Assembly: GCF_003718715.1 (NCBI RefSeq)
Contig: NZ_CP033465.1
Span: 248,001 to 312,000 of the forward strand
DNA length: 64,000 nucleotides
Direction: 5' to 3'
From: Clostridium sp. JN-1
Lineage (GTDB): Bacteria; Bacillota; Clostridia; Clostridiales; Clostridiaceae
The notes under the pieces are model-generated. The model did not search any database. It was given only the letters and a program-made list of their open reading frames with translations, and had not been told where the DNA came from. Shown in pieces: positions 62,538-64,000 of the stretch; the first letter of the stretch is position 1; each line of letters opens with the position of its first letter. Position numbers and translations under genes: made by a program.

Positions 62538-64000
62538 CTACAAAATAAGAATCAAAAGTGAAATTATACTTATAATAATTCCGGGAATCAACCCTGGAGT
62601 GGTAAATGTAAGCTCAATATTATGATTTCCAGGTTCTAAGGAGAGTCCTGTAAGTACACCATTTACCTTTGTCAATTTCTGATTTTTACCATCTACTTTT
62701 GCAGACCAGCCGTTATTAAATGGTATATTAAGTGCAAGAATACCTTTTTCGTCATTTTTAATAGTTCCTTTAACTTTTCCACCTTTTATATATAAGTTTT
62801 TGAGATTGTATTTATTTAAGTTATTTACCCATTTTTGATAGTAGTTATATGAATTAAACCACAGATGGGCATTACTTAAAATATAAGTACCCTTTGAAAT
62901 AGTTATATTTAATACTTTAGTATCACCAGGTAATTTAAAGGTAAATGTATTAAGAGGATATACATAAGGATAATTTTCTTCCATCTTTTTTGTGGATTTA
63001 TCATTTACATTTAGAATTATTTGCTGACCATTTACAGGTTTTAAATTCATTGAAAATAGTAGTTCACCTGCATCGCTTCTTTGATTATTTATAGGTATAC
63101 TTATTGAAGCATTTTCGCCTGCAGTAATTATACCATTCTTAAGTCTTAAATTTTTAGCAACTGCATTTTTTAAATCAGGTTTTAGTTCAGTTGTAACATT
63201 ATTAATGTTAGGTATATTCCCGTCTGAACGTATTATATTTTGATCAACTGCAGCAGCTTGGAGGAGCGATGTATCTTTTTGGGCAATATTCATTTTATCA
63301 TAAACTTGTTTATCAACTATATTTGTATACCATAGATCAAAGCCAACATTGTTATTATTTTTATATATTGAGTAGTTATCTGTTTTTTTACTGAGTGTAT
63401 ATCCATAAGGAGGTACATAATTATCATCTTTATATTTAACCATATATTTACACCCAAAAAAAGTTTCAAGAAAAAAACGATCATCAAAGTTTGCATATGT
63501 ACTAGGTGTAACAGTACGATTTAAGATATTAAGATCAACTTTTAACCATTTGTGAAGATTTCCATCTATCATGCTGTTATATGCACTTGCACCATAATAG
63601 CCATAGCTCATTGGTGAATTTTCTTCACTTAAGTTTCTAAAAATTACCCTATAAAATTCGTCTGACAGCGGAGTAAGATTTTCAAATATTTGTCTTTCTT
63701 CTTTATTGTCCATTCCTGATCTCTGCAGTATAGAATAACTCATATCAGGTTTAGCAATATATAAATAAGCATTTGAATTTATAACTAATGCAGCTGCTGC
63801 ACAGCAAACTGTTGTAAAGTTTAAAATTAAATTTGAAGAACGTTTTAAAGTATATTTTTTGAAAGTTATGGTTAAAAATGATGTTAAACCTAAGACCAAA
63901 GTCATTATGTGTATAAGCTTAGTTTTTGATGGACTAATAGCTGTAAAATTAGAACCATCAGGAACTTTTACATTGAAAAGTATTAATATTAATGTACTTA
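62538..64000 (-). CDS. YfhO-family membrane protein, C-terminal part
   Basis: The minus-strand frame is open from the stop at 62538 to the window edge, giving about 487 codons without the N-terminus. The readable part has a membrane helix, then a long extracytoplasmic region (PLSDEFYRVIFRNLSEENSP, DRFFLETFFGCKYMVKYKDD, ILALNIPFNNGWSAKVDGKN, LTGLSLEPGNHNIELTFTTP) and a final helix. These are hallmarks of YfhO-type proteins, which act in glycosylation of cell-wall polymers. The Met at 63905 is internal. The true start is outside the window. Confidence 0.88.
   Translation of the reverse strand, partial: STLILILFNVKVPDGSNFTAISPSKTKLIHIMTLVLGLTSFLTITFKKYTLKRSSNLILNFTTVCCAAAALVINSNAYLYIAKPDMSYSILQRSGMDNKEERQIFENLTPLSDEFYRVIFRNLSEENSPMSYGYYGASAYNSMIDGNLHKWLKVDLNILNRTVTPSTYANFDDRFFLETFFGCKYMVKYKDDNYVPPYGYTLSKKTDNYSIYKNNNNVGFDLWYTNIVDKQVYDKMNIAQKDTSLLQAAAVDQNIIRSDGNIPNINNVTTELKPDLKNAVAKNLRLKNGIITAGENASISIPINNQRSDAGELLFSMNLKPVNGQQIILNVNDKSTKKMEENYPYVYPLNTFTFKLPGDTKVLNITISKGTYILSNAHLWFNSYNYYQKWVNNLNKYNLKNLYIKGGKVKGTIKNDEKGILALNIPFNNGWSAKVDGKNQKLTKVNGVLTGLSLEPGNHNIELTFTTPGLIPGIIISIISLLILIL

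Overview
This window is a low-GC Gram-positive chromosome segment from an anaerobic, spore-forming clostridium, most likely Clostridium sensu stricto. The evidence is the AT-rich codon use, strong GGAGG ribosome binding sites, a cotJABC spore-coat operon, two SPOCS/DUF3794-like spore proteins, a tmRNA with a clostridial-type tag and a cytoplasmic-type NiFe hydrogenase. The species cannot be fixed from sequence reading alone.

Layout. 1-6394 is conserved chromosome: a LacI-type regulator cut by the window edge, secG, rnr, smpB, a membrane transporter and ssrA (tmRNA). RNase R, SmpB and tmRNA together form the trans-translation and ribosome-rescue set. The 3' end of ssrA is a classic integration site, and a decayed tyrosine integrase lies directly against it. 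From there to about 18.9 kb the DNA is an eroded accessory island. It holds phage-like scraps, a HicA/HicB toxin-antitoxin pair, a 5' fragment of a group II intron, a TetR-MATE efflux pair sharing one operator sequence, a second TetR with a PanE-like reductase, an IS256-family relic, a DUF4489-like protein, a complete IS3-family element that probably truncated a neighbouring gene, and the relic of a replication-initiator-like gene. 18.9-26.0 kb carries two adjacent two-component/ABC-transporter modules of the peptide-antibiotic detoxification type. Each has a response regulator, a kinase with one membrane segment, an ATPase and a small permease, but the two have different gene orders.

26-39 kb holds a lipase-like hydrolase, recQ, a Cof-type phosphatase, a TipAS-type MerR regulator with its own ABC exporter, a small graveyard (hisS scrap, Phd antitoxin with an internal deletion, ParE stub), a membrane protein, cotJABC, an aminotransferase and two tandem paralogous proteins of unknown function. 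39-49 kb holds a KimA-like potassium transporter, a cold-shock protein, a Gfo/Idh/MocA oxidoreductase and a complete deoxynucleoside catabolic cluster (deoR-cdd-deoC-nupC-deoB-pdp) with matching promoter/operator boxes before cdd and deoC. 49-58.7 kb holds an AraC regulator with a large C-terminal domain, a second MATE transporter, a secreted NlpC/P60-SH3 protein, aroD, a YhaM-like nuclease, a DUF503 protein and two SPOCS-like proteins. 58.8-62.5 kb is a NiFe-hydrogenase cluster (small and large subunits, maturation protease, cytochrome-b5-like protein, HypA-like protein without a zinc domain, and a 29-residue ORF). The window ends inside a YfhO-type membrane protein.

Three copies of one non-coding, terminal-inverted-repeat element (MITE-like) sit in intergenic gaps at 5.7, 52.9 and 56.7 kb. 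The points most worth a second look are the hydrogenase cluster (an Asn replacing one proximal-cluster Cys, a b5-type partner, a shortened HypA), the MITE family, the twin sensor/ABC modules, and the operator structures that can be read directly from the DNA.
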